64,000 nt of DNA from Vandiemenella viatica. Its lineage: Eukaryota > Arthropoda > Insecta > Orthoptera > Morabidae. Each line of letters begins with the position of its first letter. Position 1 is the stretch's first letter. Where the stretch lies: positions 224,190,739-224,254,738 of the forward strand of contig CM061919.1 in NCBI GenBank assembly GCA_031002005.1, given 5' to 3'. A program made the position numbers and the translations under genes. Shown here piece by piece: positions 1 through 12,008 of the stretch. Below the pieces are notes generated by a model that made no database searches, was not told the DNA's origin, and saw only the letters and a list, made by a program, of their open reading frames with translations.

Positions 1-24
1 CTTATTTCCGCCAAATAACTAACA

Positions 25-214
25 CTTCAGTAGCCTGACAGCGATAAACTTTTACTGATGTCGGCAAGAGAATAGATATTTGACTTATGGCCTCAGCCAA
101 CTGCTGCACAGAATTTCTGCTTCAGTAGCCTGACAGCGATAAACTTTTACTGATGTCGGCAAGAGAATAGATATTTGACTTATGGCCTCAGCCAATTGCT
201 GCACAGAATTTCTG
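25..214. repeat. Tandem duplication, two 95-bp units
   Basis: Units at 25-119 and 120-214 differ at one base (ctgctg against ttgctg). Each starts cttcagtagcctgacag and ends gcacagaatttctg. The near identity points to a recent duplication or an assembly duplication. No coding content is seen. It starts close to the window edge, so more units could lie to the left. Confidence 0.95.
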
Positions 215-849
215 CTTCGTGGTTTTACAGTAAAGAGGTTAAAGCTAAATATAAAGTTAGTCATCCGAAAATGTTTCCAAAAATATATTTAATTTAGTAG
301 TTTTCAAAATTCATTTAATGAATGATTAATAAAATTAATAACTTGTTTATGGCAATTTTTAACCTTGCCAAACGGTGCGTATTGAAAAATTTTGGAGGAA
401 TTGAGGCGAACTTTTTGCAGAAGCTAGGAAGACCGGAAATAAGCTTCTTTGAATGCTTTACAAAACTCACTGTAGCATTTTAATCAAAGTAATTAAGCAA
501 ACTAAAGATGTTGTAATAAACACGCAGATTAGCAGATCGTATAATAAAATAAAAGTTTTTGGAACATTATTAAAAAAGAAACCACCTTATCATCTTCTGA
601 ACATAAAACATTAGATGTAAAAATAACAATAACTCTTAAATTTCTTCGTAGGATGTGCTTTCAAGAACTACTTCTTAACCGTTGTTAAAAAATTAAAAGC
701 AACATTTATTACTGATACGGATGATGTAACAATATATAGAGACTTGTCAGCAAAAGCAGAAACAAGCAAAAATGAAACAGAAAGACTTAATTTAATTTCA
801 AAAATAAAAAGTTTTCTGGTTTCGGCGAGGATTTTCCCACAAACTGAAA
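215..849. other. AT-rich sequence without a recognised feature
   Basis: No frame, structured repeat or motif could be identified. Part of it may be degraded 5' sequence of the LINE that follows, since no clean boundary is visible. Confidence 0.5.
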
Positions 850-1860
850 CAATGTTGAACCAGAATTAGCAGCTTTATCAGTCATATTTTTAATAGTTCT
901 TTTGAAGAAGTTATTTTTCACTAACTCAAGAAGTAAATAATTAAACCACTTTATAAGAAGGGTGTTACCTCAAAAACTATGAACTGGAGAACCATATTAC
1001 TTTTATCAGAATTTTCAAAGCTCTTTGAAAAAGTAGAATACAGAAGCATGATCGCACATTTACATAACAATAACTTCCTCAGTAAACTTCAGTTAGGTTT
1101 TAGGCAAGGTCTTGCAACAAAGTCTGCATTAAAAAGCAAATTCAATTTGAATCCTTCCTGACTTAGTCAAGGCCTTTGATCGTGTGGATCATAATATCTT
1201 CCCACGAAAATTGGAACACTATGGCGTTAGTGGGACTCCACGAATTTAGTTTCCATCGTATCTGGAAAATATAAATCAATGTGCATCAACGAAGGATTTA
1301 AATACAGGAGAGTTTATAAACTAATAATGAAGATTAGTTACACAAGATTTCGCTCAGGGGCCAATTTTTTGTCCAGCGCTGTTCTTAATATACAGCGATG
1401 ACTTCCCACGCGTATTAGATGATAGTGAAAATTTGGTGCTTTTTGTAGATGACTTTATCGTATCCATAAAAGATCCATCAGCAGGTAATCTTAAGAAACT
1501 ATAAATGATGCTATAAAGATAGCTAAAAGGAGGTTCACTGCAAATAAAATAATACTAAATACAGTAAAGACACAGTTACTTCAATTAGTGCGATGTCTGA
1601 AGAAAAAGGAATTAATTAAATCAGTTTCACGAAATTCCTCGGTGTTCATATAGTCATCAATTCGAAGTGGAATCAAAATATCCAGCACTTCTCAAAAAAA
1701 GTAATTCGTGCATCTTTTTCATTGAGAATAATATCTAGAAAAGTTGATATGGAATCATGGAGAATGATATGTTTTGGATACTTTCAGTCCCTGATCATTT
1801 TTGACATTTTCTTCTAGGGGAATTCTTCACTAGCACAGAACGTATTTATCTCCGCGATAC
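850..1860 (+). pseudogene. Decayed non-LTR retrotransposon reverse transcriptase (Jockey/CR1-like)
   Basis: Reading across frameshifts gives the order of motifs of a LINE RT: KPLYKKG and LLSEFSKLFEKV near 940-1030, GFRQGLATKSAL near 1100, DLVKAFDRVDH near 1160, a GPxFxPALFLIYSDDFP region near 1370, the catalytic block as LVLFVDDF near 1437 (usually FADD), FLGVHI near 1637, and WNQNIQHFSKK with a WRMICFGYFQS stretch near 1670-1790. In a live element this enzyme copies its own RNA into the genome at a nicked target. Multiple stops and frameshifts make it inactive. No endonuclease domain, 5' end or poly(A) tail is visible, so it is an internal fragment. Confidence 0.85.
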
Positions 1861-1908
1861 TTATCTGACAACAGACTGAGTGATGAGTCGTTCGGCTTTG
1901 GTGAAATT

Positions 1909-1972
1909 CGTCGGCTCTACCGGTAATCGAACCAGGTCATCAGTTGCTCTACCGCCTCAGCTATGCGACCAT
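1909..1972 (-). repeat. tRNA-like SINE head or tRNA pseudogene
   Basis: On the minus strand the sequence has an A-box-like tagctgaggcggtagagc followed about 30 bp later by a B-box-like ggttcgattacc. This is the layout of an RNA polymerase III internal promoter from a tRNA-derived SINE. No complete cloverleaf, SINE body or tail is recognisable. Confidence 0.55.
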
Positions 1973-1980
1973 TGAATGGA

Positions 1981-2910
1981 GCTGCAGTTAGTGTTTTCAG
2001 TTAGTTGTATTTTTTTTTTTTAAAGAAATCGGTGTTTGCGTCAGAACTATAAAACTACCTTCAACAGAGTCAAAGTTGTTTTCGTAATTCCATAATTCGC
2101 TTTTTATTGCTCTCAAAAGTTGTGCTAGATGTTATGTAGATTCTTTCCCCATTTTTCATATCAACTAATATGTCAGTTTTTTTTAAAACTTTGGGGTATT
2201 TGAATTATCACTATTCATAATTTCCCATGTCTTGTAAAGTGACTCATCCGAATTGTATCTCCATTTTCTGATCAACTGTCTCCTGCGGGATTTTGTATTG
2301 AAGTTTTACTTGGTTTAATTTGACTTTGCTGCCTGCTAGCTCTATTTTAATAAGGAGAAAAAAAAACCAGCACTGTAGGCTGAAAGGGAGCATCGACCTC
2401 AAAACTACTGTGTGGGCGAAGTCGGCAGGTAACCATGGCAACGCCAGTCAACAGAGCTACAATTGGCACCGTTTGGGAACGCAAACAGTGGAGGAGGAAG
2501 AAGCAAGAGGAGGTGGCAGGAGAAAGCAGGTCTGACTGTCAATACAACCTTTGTGGTGGATTTATCGATGCGCATAAAACCCACACGTTGTTCCACAGTC
2601 CTCTAATACTAAAATCCTACCAAAGAAAGGAGAAGCTTTCCGCCTGCAGACTGCAGTTACTGAAAAGACCTACGGTAAGGAGAAACATATACAACAACAA
2701 TAACTTCATCATTTGTTTGAAATAATAAAGAACGCTTTCTAACTTCGAGGACATACTATCTTTAATGATTAGATTAAAACATAAAAACCATACCCAGTAT
2801 GCCGTAGTGTTTAGTCGGACCATCGTTGAAGCACTCGTGGACTAAGGAACGAGTTTCATTTTCTCTCTTTCTCTCTCTCTATATATATATATCCCTATTA
2901 ACGTGTCCGG
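1981..2910. other. Unassigned sequence with a short microsatellite
   Basis: A moderately GC-rich patch at about 2390-2640 has overlapping frames on both strands but no recognisable protein. A (tc)n/(ta)n microsatellite lies at about 2860-2892, directly before the Harbinger remnant. Nothing else is supported. Confidence 0.45.
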
Positions 2911-3250
2911 CAGTTCCTCGGACGAAGAAAAATTGCTTCTCCTGCTCGATTTGAATAGTTCTACGTGGAAACAAAATGGCTCCACGAAATTAATTTAAAA
3001 AGAGAAGTTCGGAGAAATTTAACAGACTGTACAACGAGTTAAATTCCTTCGAAAATGGTTTACACAATGAGAAAAGCCAGGGCTGACAACTAACTGGACA
3101 AGTCCCATCAGGCCGAAGGAAAGAATAGCAATCTGCTTGAGTGTGGTAGAAAATGCCTTTGGCATTTTAGCTCAGAAGTAGAGTATAGAATTGGATGTAG
3201 ATAGTAAAGTTCGTGTTGTCAAAGCTGCATGTTATCCTTACAGTTGTATA
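2911..3250 (+). pseudogene. PIF/Harbinger (HARBI1-type) transposase, internally deleted
   Basis: Fragments in HARBI1 order: SDEEKLLLLLDL; then WLHEINLKRE, shifting frame into KFNRLYNELNSFENG (the family's WVHxI...F..LY.EL region); then IRPKERIAICL, which abuts VVENAFGILAQK, followed by ELDVDSKVRVVKAAC near the end. HARBI1-type proteins are about 350 residues. Here everything between the 'ERLAICL' helix and the C-terminal 'ENAFGIL' motif, including catalytic positions, is missing. It would have encoded the DDE nuclease of a PIF/Harbinger transposon. No terminal repeats were located. Confidence 0.8.
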
Positions 3251-3291
3251 ACAAGTTACACATAACAGTTCGTTGAAACTGAACTACAAGA

Positions 3292-3526
3292 AATCACCGA
3301 GCGTGGTGGGTGAGCTGTTAACGGCGGGTTCGAATCCCCGTCCGGACATCCAGATTTGGGTTTTCCATGGTTTCCCCAAACTACTCCAGGCAAATGCCGG
3401 GATGATTCCTTCAAAAGGCCATGGCAGATTACCTTCCCATTCCTTTTCACCAGTCCTTTCGCGCCTCTAATGACCTCAACGTCGACGATGCGTAAAGTAA
3501 TAAGTAAAAAAAAAAAACAAACAAAA
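3292..3526 (+). repeat. SINE-A copy (tRNA-derived), tRNA head partly deleted
   Basis: The body matches the commonest SINE here: B box ggttcgaatccccgtcc, then cagatttgggttttccatgg, aggccatggc and a 3' end gacgatgcgtaaag before an A-rich tail. The A-box half of the head is shortened. A 10-bp target-site duplication, aactacaaga, occurs at 3282-3291 and 3527-3536 and fixes both ends. Confidence 0.93.
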
Positions 3527-3536
3527 AACTACAAGA

Positions 3537-4423
3537 TAAAACAACGTGGGAATTAAGTTTTTCCCGGCGTATTGATGAAATGAACATTTCTCGGGTTTTC
3601 TGCCAGATAATAAAAATATTATCATGCAGAAAACTCGAGAAATTTTCATTTAAAGATAAAACAATATTAACAAAGCAAACCACCAAAGGAACGTAGTCAC
3701 CTGTAACGAAGGTTTGTAAAATGGTTCAGAAATGATGTGTGTGTTTTTTTTTTTTGTTTGGCCGTTAACAACTTTGTCCTTTATACGCTGTATATTTTTT
3801 GGATTGCATGTGGCGAGAACCATTAAAGAAATACTGCTAAACGTTGACACACGGGTGATTCGTAATTTCTAGGATTAATTACCTCATAATACATATGAGA
3901 ATAATAATTAAAGAAATACTTACTTTTCGTTAAGTTGAACGAGAGAGTCTTCGCTAGCTGTCATCAAAAGTTTAGCCTGCTGGTTGAAGAGATAATTGTT
4001 CCCCTGGGCACCGGAAGTGTCTCGATTCGAATGGTGGCAGTAAAATTCATTCAGGCATTCGACCTGACTTTGCCGTTTGAGAAAGTTTACTTTTTTGTAT
4101 GTGAATCAGAGGAGTTTTAGCGAGTTTCACGTTTCATCTGCAGGTCCCGTCCGCCCTTAGGATTACAGGATAAATTAAACCGCGATAAAAGCGGAACGCG
4201 TGGAAGTTTGTAACCGTGTTATCTGTTCAATAAGACCGCACGAAATTATAATTTGTCGGAGTTGGCGCGGTGCGGTTAGGGCCACGCCCGAGTTAGTACA
4301 GCTTCGACCTAGTTAGCAGCAACTGCACAGTAACCTCAGAACGAATCACCAACTATTGGCAACAAGTGTTAACGTATCTCCGACACCGCAACGAGGGTGG
4401 TTACCTAACCGATCTGCTGGTAT
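3537..4423. other. No recognised gene or repeat
   Basis: AT-rich sequence followed by a more GC-rich patch (about 4140-4400). No coding frame with recognisable motifs. Confidence 0.45.
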
Positions 4424-5129
4424 TAAATACCAGCTTTGGACTTATTATCATAGTGTGTTATATCTTATATAGTTCCCGGTGGTACTAGCTTGCTTGTCGT
4501 TTGCGTAAGCTGCTCGTCCAACGGACGATTTTTTTCAATCCATACATTCAACTACGTTCTGTGTTTGAAACACATATCGTTTTTTTTTCCGATGAGTAGA
4601 AGGACGGTCATTAGCAACACTATTTGAATTCTTTTCAATTTCCGCGATTTATTTTTTCTTTAACCAAATTTTCTAGAGCCATTTTCTTTTTCAGTATGTT
4701 GTTTTAATTCTCATATATTATTTCCATAAGATGTTTTTTGTCACAACCAATTATCTCCCTTCATACCTGACGGAAATCGATAAATGAGGTATCACTTTAA
4801 TGTTTAAGGTATCCGCTTTGGTCATATCATATTTTAAGATAGAAAGTTTTTCAGATTCGACCCTTAAAGGGCCAAAGTATCAATATTTCTAAAATGCTGT
4901 TTTGTCATGAACCATCCATCTCCCTGGATACATAACTATAATCGTTAAATGAGGTATCATTTTAAAGATCTCCGCTTTGGTGACATCATATATTAAGACA
5001 AGAATTTCAAGGAATTCGATCCTTAAAGCATAAAAGTATCATTATTTCCATAACGTATTTTTTAAATACCAGCTATGGACTTATTATCATAGTGTGTTAT
5101 ATCTTTTATAGTTCCCGGTGGTACTACCT
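4424..5129. repeat. 67-bp direct repeats bracketing a diverged tandem duplication
   Basis: A 67-bp segment starting taaataccagct and ending agttcccggtggtacta occurs at 4424-4490 and 5063-5129 with few mismatches. Between them, about 4721-4885 and 4886-5044 are diverged tandem copies of a ~160-bp unit: both have a caaccaattatctccct-like block, aaatgaggtatca, tccgctttggt and a cttaaag...aaagtatca block. The layout suggests repeated local duplication, possibly inside an unrecognised element. Confidence 0.75.
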
Positions 5130-6660
5130 TGGCAGGAATCTATGAGACAAGAGTAATAAAGAAAAAAAATATATATAGCTTTCTATCCCGTTTGCTATTG
5201 AATGGAAGAAATGTAGAACAGCATCAAATCAGTCTGTGGTACAAAGAAACTTAATTAAATATTCCATCTCCATGTTAAGCACATTCGCACACTTCCTTTG
5301 GTATATCGCTCACAATTGCTTCTCTCTTGATAATGGAACGTTAAGTAAACGAAACGAAATTACTAATAAAAATTCTAAGATTAGCTGTTTATCTGTTTCT
5401 TTTATAATAGATCATTAAAATTAAAAAGATTTAAAAGTAATTGCTTTTATCTTGGGCCAGTCGGCGATAAAACGCGCCGTTGCGCTTCCTCCTGCTAATT
5501 AATTTCAACCACTCTTCTCGAGAAGAATAACGCGATACAGGGGAAGCTCGGTTTCACCTTAATGGAAGCAAAGCCGCGAAGAGGGTTCGCACAAAATGAG
5601 ACTCTTTTCTAAAAACACTCCGGCGCGGCGGTGCAACTCGAATTAAAAATTAATGGTGTGCTCTGCCGTGAGAGAGAGAGTCCCCCTCAACGCACTAAGT
5701 GCAGTCCAGCGACCAGCGCAGCTAACTACTGTGCACCGCGATCAGTGTCACGAGACAAACAAAGTGGCAGTTTACTATCACGCAACACAGCGTTGTATTT
5801 AGACACAAATCGTGACGCCGAACCTATAAACATAATGAGTGTGGCACGCCAGCACACTAGATCGGGGAACCAGGCCCCTGCATAACGACCGTCTTGATTG
5901 CGTTGTTTAGGAGGTTTTCATCAGTCACTTAGGCGAAGGCTGGAAGTGTCCCCAATTTCCGCATTACAAACTACACATTTCACAAAAACAAATACACATA
6001 TCATAGAGAACATAAGTTGCAGTAATCGCACTTAAGCTCACCCAGGAACTGACAATCCCCAGTTCTAACAATCCAGTCGGAACACTGAACAGATTCTTAG
6101 TTACAAGCAGTGATGAGAATCAAGAGTTCGCGTGATCCGATATGGTTTATTTGCACTTAATAAATAATAATGTGAATAAATTCTGTGCAGTTCAGAGATT
6201 TTTGAAAAAAAATGGGTTTGAGGCATCGTTAATAATCTACATAAAAGGAATATCTGTTTTAAAAATTTGTCTCTCTCTGCCTTTTGAACGAACAGGATTC
6301 ATGAAAACTGCTGGTGCGATTTTTGTGGGGTTTCGAATTATGTTCCTAGAGAAAGGGCGAAGAATAGGGAATTTTCGTTTCGATGTGAAGTCAAAAAGCT
6401 GAAGAAATTAAGATAAAAATGTCCACACATAAGTATCTTTGAAAGCGGCTCACGCAAAAACTACTAGTCGGATGAAGTTTCTTATCACAGTGGAAATGTT
6501 TACCGTAACGGCATAGAATTATTCAGAGGAATTATGTAAAATTTCTCTCTCTGGTAATGTGTAAACTGTAAAACGTGAAGGAAATTGCGGCGTGCAGTGA
6601 AATAATAAAGTTTTTCATTTAAAGAACAGTAATAACCCCGGAGAACAGATGATAACATGT
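5130..6660. other. Gene-free stretch with a GC-richer block
   Basis: About 5450-5890 is less AT-rich than its surroundings and contains taattaatt-type homeodomain-like sites (near 5498). No coding motif is seen. It could be conserved non-coding DNA, but that cannot be judged without an alignment. Confidence 0.35.
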
Positions 6661-6662
6661 TA

Positions 6663-7458
6663 CCGTTAAAATGCCGAAATCAGTTATTCTGCAGATTATC
6701 TAGGTAATGCGCAGATTAACTAGGGTGAGCCGTTAAACTGCGAAACTTGTTTCCTATCTCAAATATTTCTCACATTAGCTACCTAATCTTCAAATTACAT
6801 AGATAATCTGCACATTACCTACTAGCCACTCGTAAAAATGAAAATAAGATCTTTGCTCGAAAAACAGCAACGTTTTTGTACACTTAAATTAACATAACGT
6901 TATTTATTTATTTTTCGATACCTTCAAAACTTTAATTCAAATAATCAAACGGTTTAAAATATTATTACAATTAAGGACATAAAATTTCAAAACGTGTGAT
7001 AAATTTATGCTTACTTATTAGTGCAATCTAAACACTGATGACATTTTGACTTACATAGCAATTGGTGTTTGCGACAAACACACCTATTTGTGGTACATTT
7101 AGATTTGCCTTCAGATTTTCTGAAACCCTGCCCATTACCAAGGACGTAATTTCTACAGCAGAGACATCTTCTTTCATTAAAAATCTCTCTCTGCAAACAT
7201 TGAATTCAGATTTCAATTAAATTAAATTAAAACAACCGGTGACGACAAGACGCTGTCAAAACCAAACTAAATGTGGATGGAGAGTGGGAAAGAAAAGGGA
7301 AAGAAAACGAGAAAAAAAAACTTTTGAACTTTAACCATACTGAAGCAGTTATTTGCACATTACCTAGCTAAAGTGCGGAAAACTCGTGATTCCGCACTTT
7401 AACGGAGCAAATCAGTTAATCTGCAGATTATCTAGGTAACTTCCACATTAACGGATTT
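6663..7458. mobile_element. Candidate inverted-repeat DNA element with repeated ctgcagattatctaggtaa motif
   Basis: The left side (6664-6720) reads ccgttaaaatgcc then ctgcagattatctaggtaa. The right side, read in reverse from 7455, reads ccgttaatgtggaagttacc then agataatctgcagatta. The motif recurs in both orientations (about 6689, 6795, 7347 and 7421), as do 'ccgttaaagtgcgg' variants. An internal minus-strand frame carries a cysteine-rich transposon tail. Exact ends and the target duplication are not resolved. Confidence 0.5.
7011..7196 (-). pseudogene. Cysteine-rich C-terminal tail, Ginger/KRBA2-like integrase type
   Basis: The frame ends CTTNRCVCRKHQLLCKSKCH followed by CLDCTNK and a stop. 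The spacing CxxxxCxCxxxxxxCxxxCH...C..NK resembles the cysteine-rich tail of KRBA2/Ginger-type integrase proteins, as I remember the family. Only the tail is preserved; no DDE integrase core is visible. It lies inside the inverted-repeat element at 6663-7458 and may be the remains of its transposase. An alternative is another transposon protein with a similar zinc-binding tail. Confidence 0.5.
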
Positions 7459-8560
7459 GAGAACAGTAACGTGACTGTAAATGAAAACTGTTCTAGGTAA
7501 TTTATATTGGTTGCGTTTTGATCATTCCATGAAGCATCGTTTTTATTGGAATTGCTTTCCGTTGCGTACAGGCTGTCAGAAATTAGATATCCTTCACAAG
7601 CAGTCTCCTGTCTTTTTTACTTTTGATATCACTCCGTTATCCTCCGTCAGGAAGGTTTCTACGGACCCATTGCTGACCCGTGAGGTAAGCTCTCCGTCTT
7701 GTCGTCACCTCACCAGTGTTCAGACACAGCAGTTATCTTAGATTGGCTGTAGCCGGGGCCGACACAAGGGGAGACGTTATTGCTGCGCTAACTTTCCTCT
7801 GCCAATAAATTGGATAAATTGGCTGAAGGGTGCAGCAGAGAGCAAGCCTCATTCACCTCTGCAGTCTCTTCTCTTCGTTTGATGTAATAACTCGGATCGT
7901 ACGAGAATTCTCGGCTCTTCTAACGTGAGCTTAAAGGCTGAAGAAGAGAATTCAAAGCAAGTGCTGGGCCGAGATAAAGAAAGCGCAAGTTCAAAGTAAT
8001 ATCCACAACGCCTCTGCCTCCAGGGGGAAGGCGTGGGATTAATTAATATGGATGCCTTATTACTCCCACCCGGTTGCCGTCAGGTATGCAGTTTTAATTA
8101 TGAAGCAGCCATCTTCAAAAAGTGAGATGAATAAAAAAAGAACTGTGCATTAAAAACCGTAAGTAGAACTGTCAGTAAACAGTCGAGAAATATAATAATT
8201 ACATACTTTTGCGTGTAAACATCACCAAATCTTGTATTTGAGGCTAGTTTTATGCAACTAGTGCACGATGCAGTCATGACAAAGGAACAGAAACACTTGC
8301 TACGACTCACAAGACATACGGATAATAACACTTTGTCACGGTCCTCGGTATTTGCTGTGTGCTCTACTCTGTCGTCAATTAATGATGATTACCTTTAATT
8401 GTTTCGTCCTCCAGTTCACAGGTTACTGTTGTCAGCTGACAGATGGTTTTACCTTCCATCAAAGGTTATCGACTACTGCTTTGAATGGATAATATAGTTC
8501 AATGAAATTACATCACCAACGAATCACTTTTCACCTCACTTATTTCGTCTAAAACTTCAT
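7459..8560. other. Gene-free stretch
   Basis: No recognisable coding frame or transposon. About 7860-8100 is GC-richer and contains attaattaatatgg. It shows no repeat elsewhere in the window and may be single-copy DNA. Confidence 0.4.
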
Positions 8561-8803
8561 ACCGAGAGTGGTGGTGTAACGGTTAGCGTTCTGGTCTCGC
8601 ATTCGGGAGGACGGCGGTTCGAATCCCCGTCCGGACATCCAGATTTCAGTTTTCCATGGTTTCCCAAATCACTCCAGGCAAATACCGGGATGCTTCCATC
8701 AAAAGGCCATGGCCGAATTCCTTCCCATTCCTTGCCCCCCCCATCCTTTCCCGTCACTAAAGACCTCGCAGTTAAAAAAAAAAAAAAAAATTAAAAAAAA
8801 AAA
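8561..8803 (+). repeat. SINE-A copy, complete head, alternative 3' end
   Basis: The head carries A box gtgtaacggttagcg and B box ggttcgaatccccgtcc. The 3' end reads aaagacctcgcagtt before the A-rich tail, instead of the gacgaggcgtaaagcc end seen in other copies, so it defines a second subfamily. The flanks share cttcat (aaacttcat before, ctcttcat after). Confidence 0.92.
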
Positions 8804-8856
8804 CTCTTCATGATAGTACTATACACGGATAAGGTACTAGACTCGTCCAAAGATAC

Positions 8857-9455
8857 TAAAGCACAAATACATTTTGCCGTCTACAAATTTCATCTTTAAA
8901 TAGTTTAAACATTTTTCGTAAATTATTCATCAATTCTCTTGGTAACTTATTCCAATCTCTGACCGCCTTACCTACAAAAGAAAATCTTCCAACATCCTTG
9001 TGTATGAAATCGAGTGCCAGCATTTGGTCATGTTCATCTTTTCCCTTCCATGCATTACTTTTAATTCTTAAACAAATATCTTCCCACGCCTCATCACCAA
9101 TATATGCCTTGTACACTCCCATGACTCTCTTCACCCTCCTTCTGTCTTCAAATGAATTCTATTCCAGCAATTTTACCGTATTGATTACTGATTGTGTTCT
9201 ACGGTAATTTCCAGAGACAAATCTAGCAGTCCTTCTTTGCACCCCCTCCAACTCCTATATTTGATATCCACAATGTGGATTCCACACTACACCACCATAT
9301 TCAAGCAATGGCCTGATCAAAGTTTTGTAAACCAATTACCTTACGTCCCCTCTTCACTCTCTCCAACAAGGGATTTGAAACCTTTTCCTACTACTGACCA
9401 TTGTGTCCTGCCCCATTGAGCTTGTTATCAAATGTTATGCCAATATATTTACATC
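8857..9455 (-). pseudogene. 5'-truncated LINE family A, RT C-terminal region, copy 1
   Basis: On the minus strand: RVQRRTARFVSGNYRRTQSV, then MGVYKAYIGDEAWEDI, ALDFIHKDVGRFSFVGKAVR, DWNKLPREL and a short tail. This is the post-catalytic region of a CR1/L2- or Jockey-like reverse transcriptase. A stop and frame changes lie around 9170. Two further copies of the same family lie at 38500-39225 and 57462-57800, all on the minus strand and all 5' truncated, as expected from incomplete target-primed reverse transcription. Confidence 0.85.
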
Positions 9456-10099
9456 TCAAGTCTTCAACAAAGAATTCTTTCTCTATTTTATAGTCATAAT
9501 CAACCTTTGGTTTTTACAACCAAACGGCTGGGAAGAACTGACTTCGAATACGAAGATACGAGATCGGTCATTTACTGTCGATTTTGCTGGGATAACAGTG
9601 AGTTATCAGCCAGTCATACTGCAGCATTTTTTACATCAGTCGATAACATTAACATTACCTGAGATGCCCGTTCAGTAAAAACGCATTTTGGATAAGCGTA
9701 ATAACAATCCAAAGATTACAATCGAATCTGTATGACAGCTAAAGAAACAAGTCTGAAACTACCTCTAATCTGATACTTGTAATCAGGGATGTAACGGGCC
9801 TTCGTATCCGCATCCGCAACTGCAGAACTTTCGCATGAAACTGTACCTCCTCACCCGCAGTTTTTAATACGGATGTTTTGCTTACGTTACGTTACGTTAT
9901 TCTTTTTATACGAGATTTGGTCTATCTTCGCTAAGCTAACAACTACGTTGTTGTTTTTTTTCTTAAGATCCTGCAATTAAGGTAACAATGAACTGAACCG
10001 TGTTACTACCTAAGCGACGAATTTACAAGTTTAACTTGCATGTAAAGTAAAGCGGCCTATTCACGGTACAACTAGTAGGACTTCTGTGTAGAAGTACCG

Positions 10100-12008
10100 T
10101 AGGATGCGCTCTCCCATTCAAGCTACTAGAAGTGTTCCAACAAGATGTTCGAAGCCGTACTTTCCACTCGTACTTTCTCGCCGCACACTATCGTCCTTAT
10201 CGGACACCTGTAGGATGTTCTCTACAATCAGTATCGAATGCCAGAGCTTGTTGGACGGCTTTTTTGAAGTCTAATAAAACTAAATGTAGCCCTGCAACTC
10301 CGTTCACGGACCAACAAGAGTCCTACACCGGAGAATCGGATCATCGTACGTTATACAATTTGGACTGGGAATGGGCCGCTAAAGCGATGATATGCGGTGG
10401 CGTGACATTGTGCTTGTCGCTCGAATTAGTCAAGTCGCAAACTCCGCAAAATTCAAATGAAAAAGACTGTTATGTTGACGCGTACGTAGCTATATAACTA
10501 ATTTAATTCACTTGTGAAATCATATTACTTTTGTTGTTGTTGAAAGATGAGGCAAAAAATAAATCAATATGATGTTACATGGAAATAGACTACGCTTATC
10601 CAAACTATAAAATTAGTGATAAAAATAAACTTATTTTGATTTCAGGTTTATTTTTGATAAAATATTTAAATCTATGTAATTATAAATTTATTTTTCCACC
10701 TCTGTATCCGCAAAACATCCGCACCCGCGGAAGTCAAGCTATGAACTTTGTAACGTACCACTTGTATCGCTCCTTTTATTTTGTAGAGCATACATGTGAG
10801 TGTTACTTTATCATACTTTTAAATTAATACTTTTGCTTATATTTCCTGCACCAGACCAGTACATAAGGATTCCCTTAATCCCTCTTTGTCCGTTGCTGGT
10901 TTTATTTCGATACTCACGCTGTAAATCAAATTATTATTAATCAAATTCTTACCATACAAACATTAAATCAACTTCTTTGCCTATATCTATATTTCAATCT
11001 CAATATCAAATAAAATACTTTCTACTTATCTCATAATTCCTATATTTTCTATTAAACAAAACAATTATCATTTCCAAAACTCATATTCCATTATCTTTAT
11101 TTAAAACCCTAAACCTTCTGCTCTCAGGCTAATATTTTGCTCTTCTTAATCCCGCCAGGATTCTTCGTGGCTTCCATCTAGCCATTCTGTTTCATCTCTT
11201 CTCTTAAAACATGTTCTTTCCAAAACCAACTCGTCCTCTTCCTTTCAAATCTTTTCTTCAACTCTATCTCGACAGTTCTCGTTTCTTTCCAGAGATCTCA
11301 TTATATTCATCTGGACATGCTTTGACCTTGGAACTTAAAATTCAGAGTTAGTATATACAATTACAATTATTAAATAAAAATAGCTTTTTTAATGTCAAAA
11401 TCACAAAATGTGAGGTTGTGTACCTCACAACCTTGTAACGATACAACAGTATCGCTGGTACATCGATATTGGTAAACGTGAGAAGAGCATCGCGGGGATA
11501 GATGGCGCCAGTCTATTGCTAGTTGGCGAAAAGCATGGACGTGTTACGCGCGCGGTTATACTTTTAACGAAGAATGGTGCGAATGCGGAAACTGTACGTG
11601 TGTTAGTTATTATATTGGAGCAAAGCTACATAGCTACTCGCCCAGTATCTGAAGTATTCCAGGACGTTGGTGTCGTGACTGTGAACTTGGTAATAACAGT
11701 GCCTTCAGCGCGTGTGAAACAGCGGACAGCAACGCGACGGGTATACGTTGGCACGGACATTTTCCTAATATACGAACTGTTCAATCTTCGGAATACGGTC
11801 AAATTAGGTTATTAATCATTGGTGGTTTACCCTGGAGCTGTATCAGTTGTCATATTATTAAAAGTGTATACTGTGTTCATTTCAACACGTTGTTGTTGCT
11901 TTGTGTTTGTGAACCAGTAACCTTTCCCGTAATTAGCTGAGTTGGTCGGCAGAACTTGTAGAATTGTAGCTACGACTGATGTACAGTACTTATATTTCAT
12001 GGCCGATG
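10100..12008. other. Interior of the hAT element without recognised genes
   Basis: Frames at 10132-10497 (121 codons) and 11516-11815 (99 codons) are the longest here. Neither shows a family motif I recognise. Both are probably chance frames or decayed cargo. About 10840-11350 is AT-rich. Confidence 0.4.

Noticed and set aside
9880..9897. acgttacgttacgtt run as telomere-like repeat
   Set aside because: Only three units and not the insect TTAGG motif.
10132..10497. 121-codon frame as hAT cargo gene
   Set aside because: No family resemblance and no codon or splice evidence, so it is left as unassigned interior.
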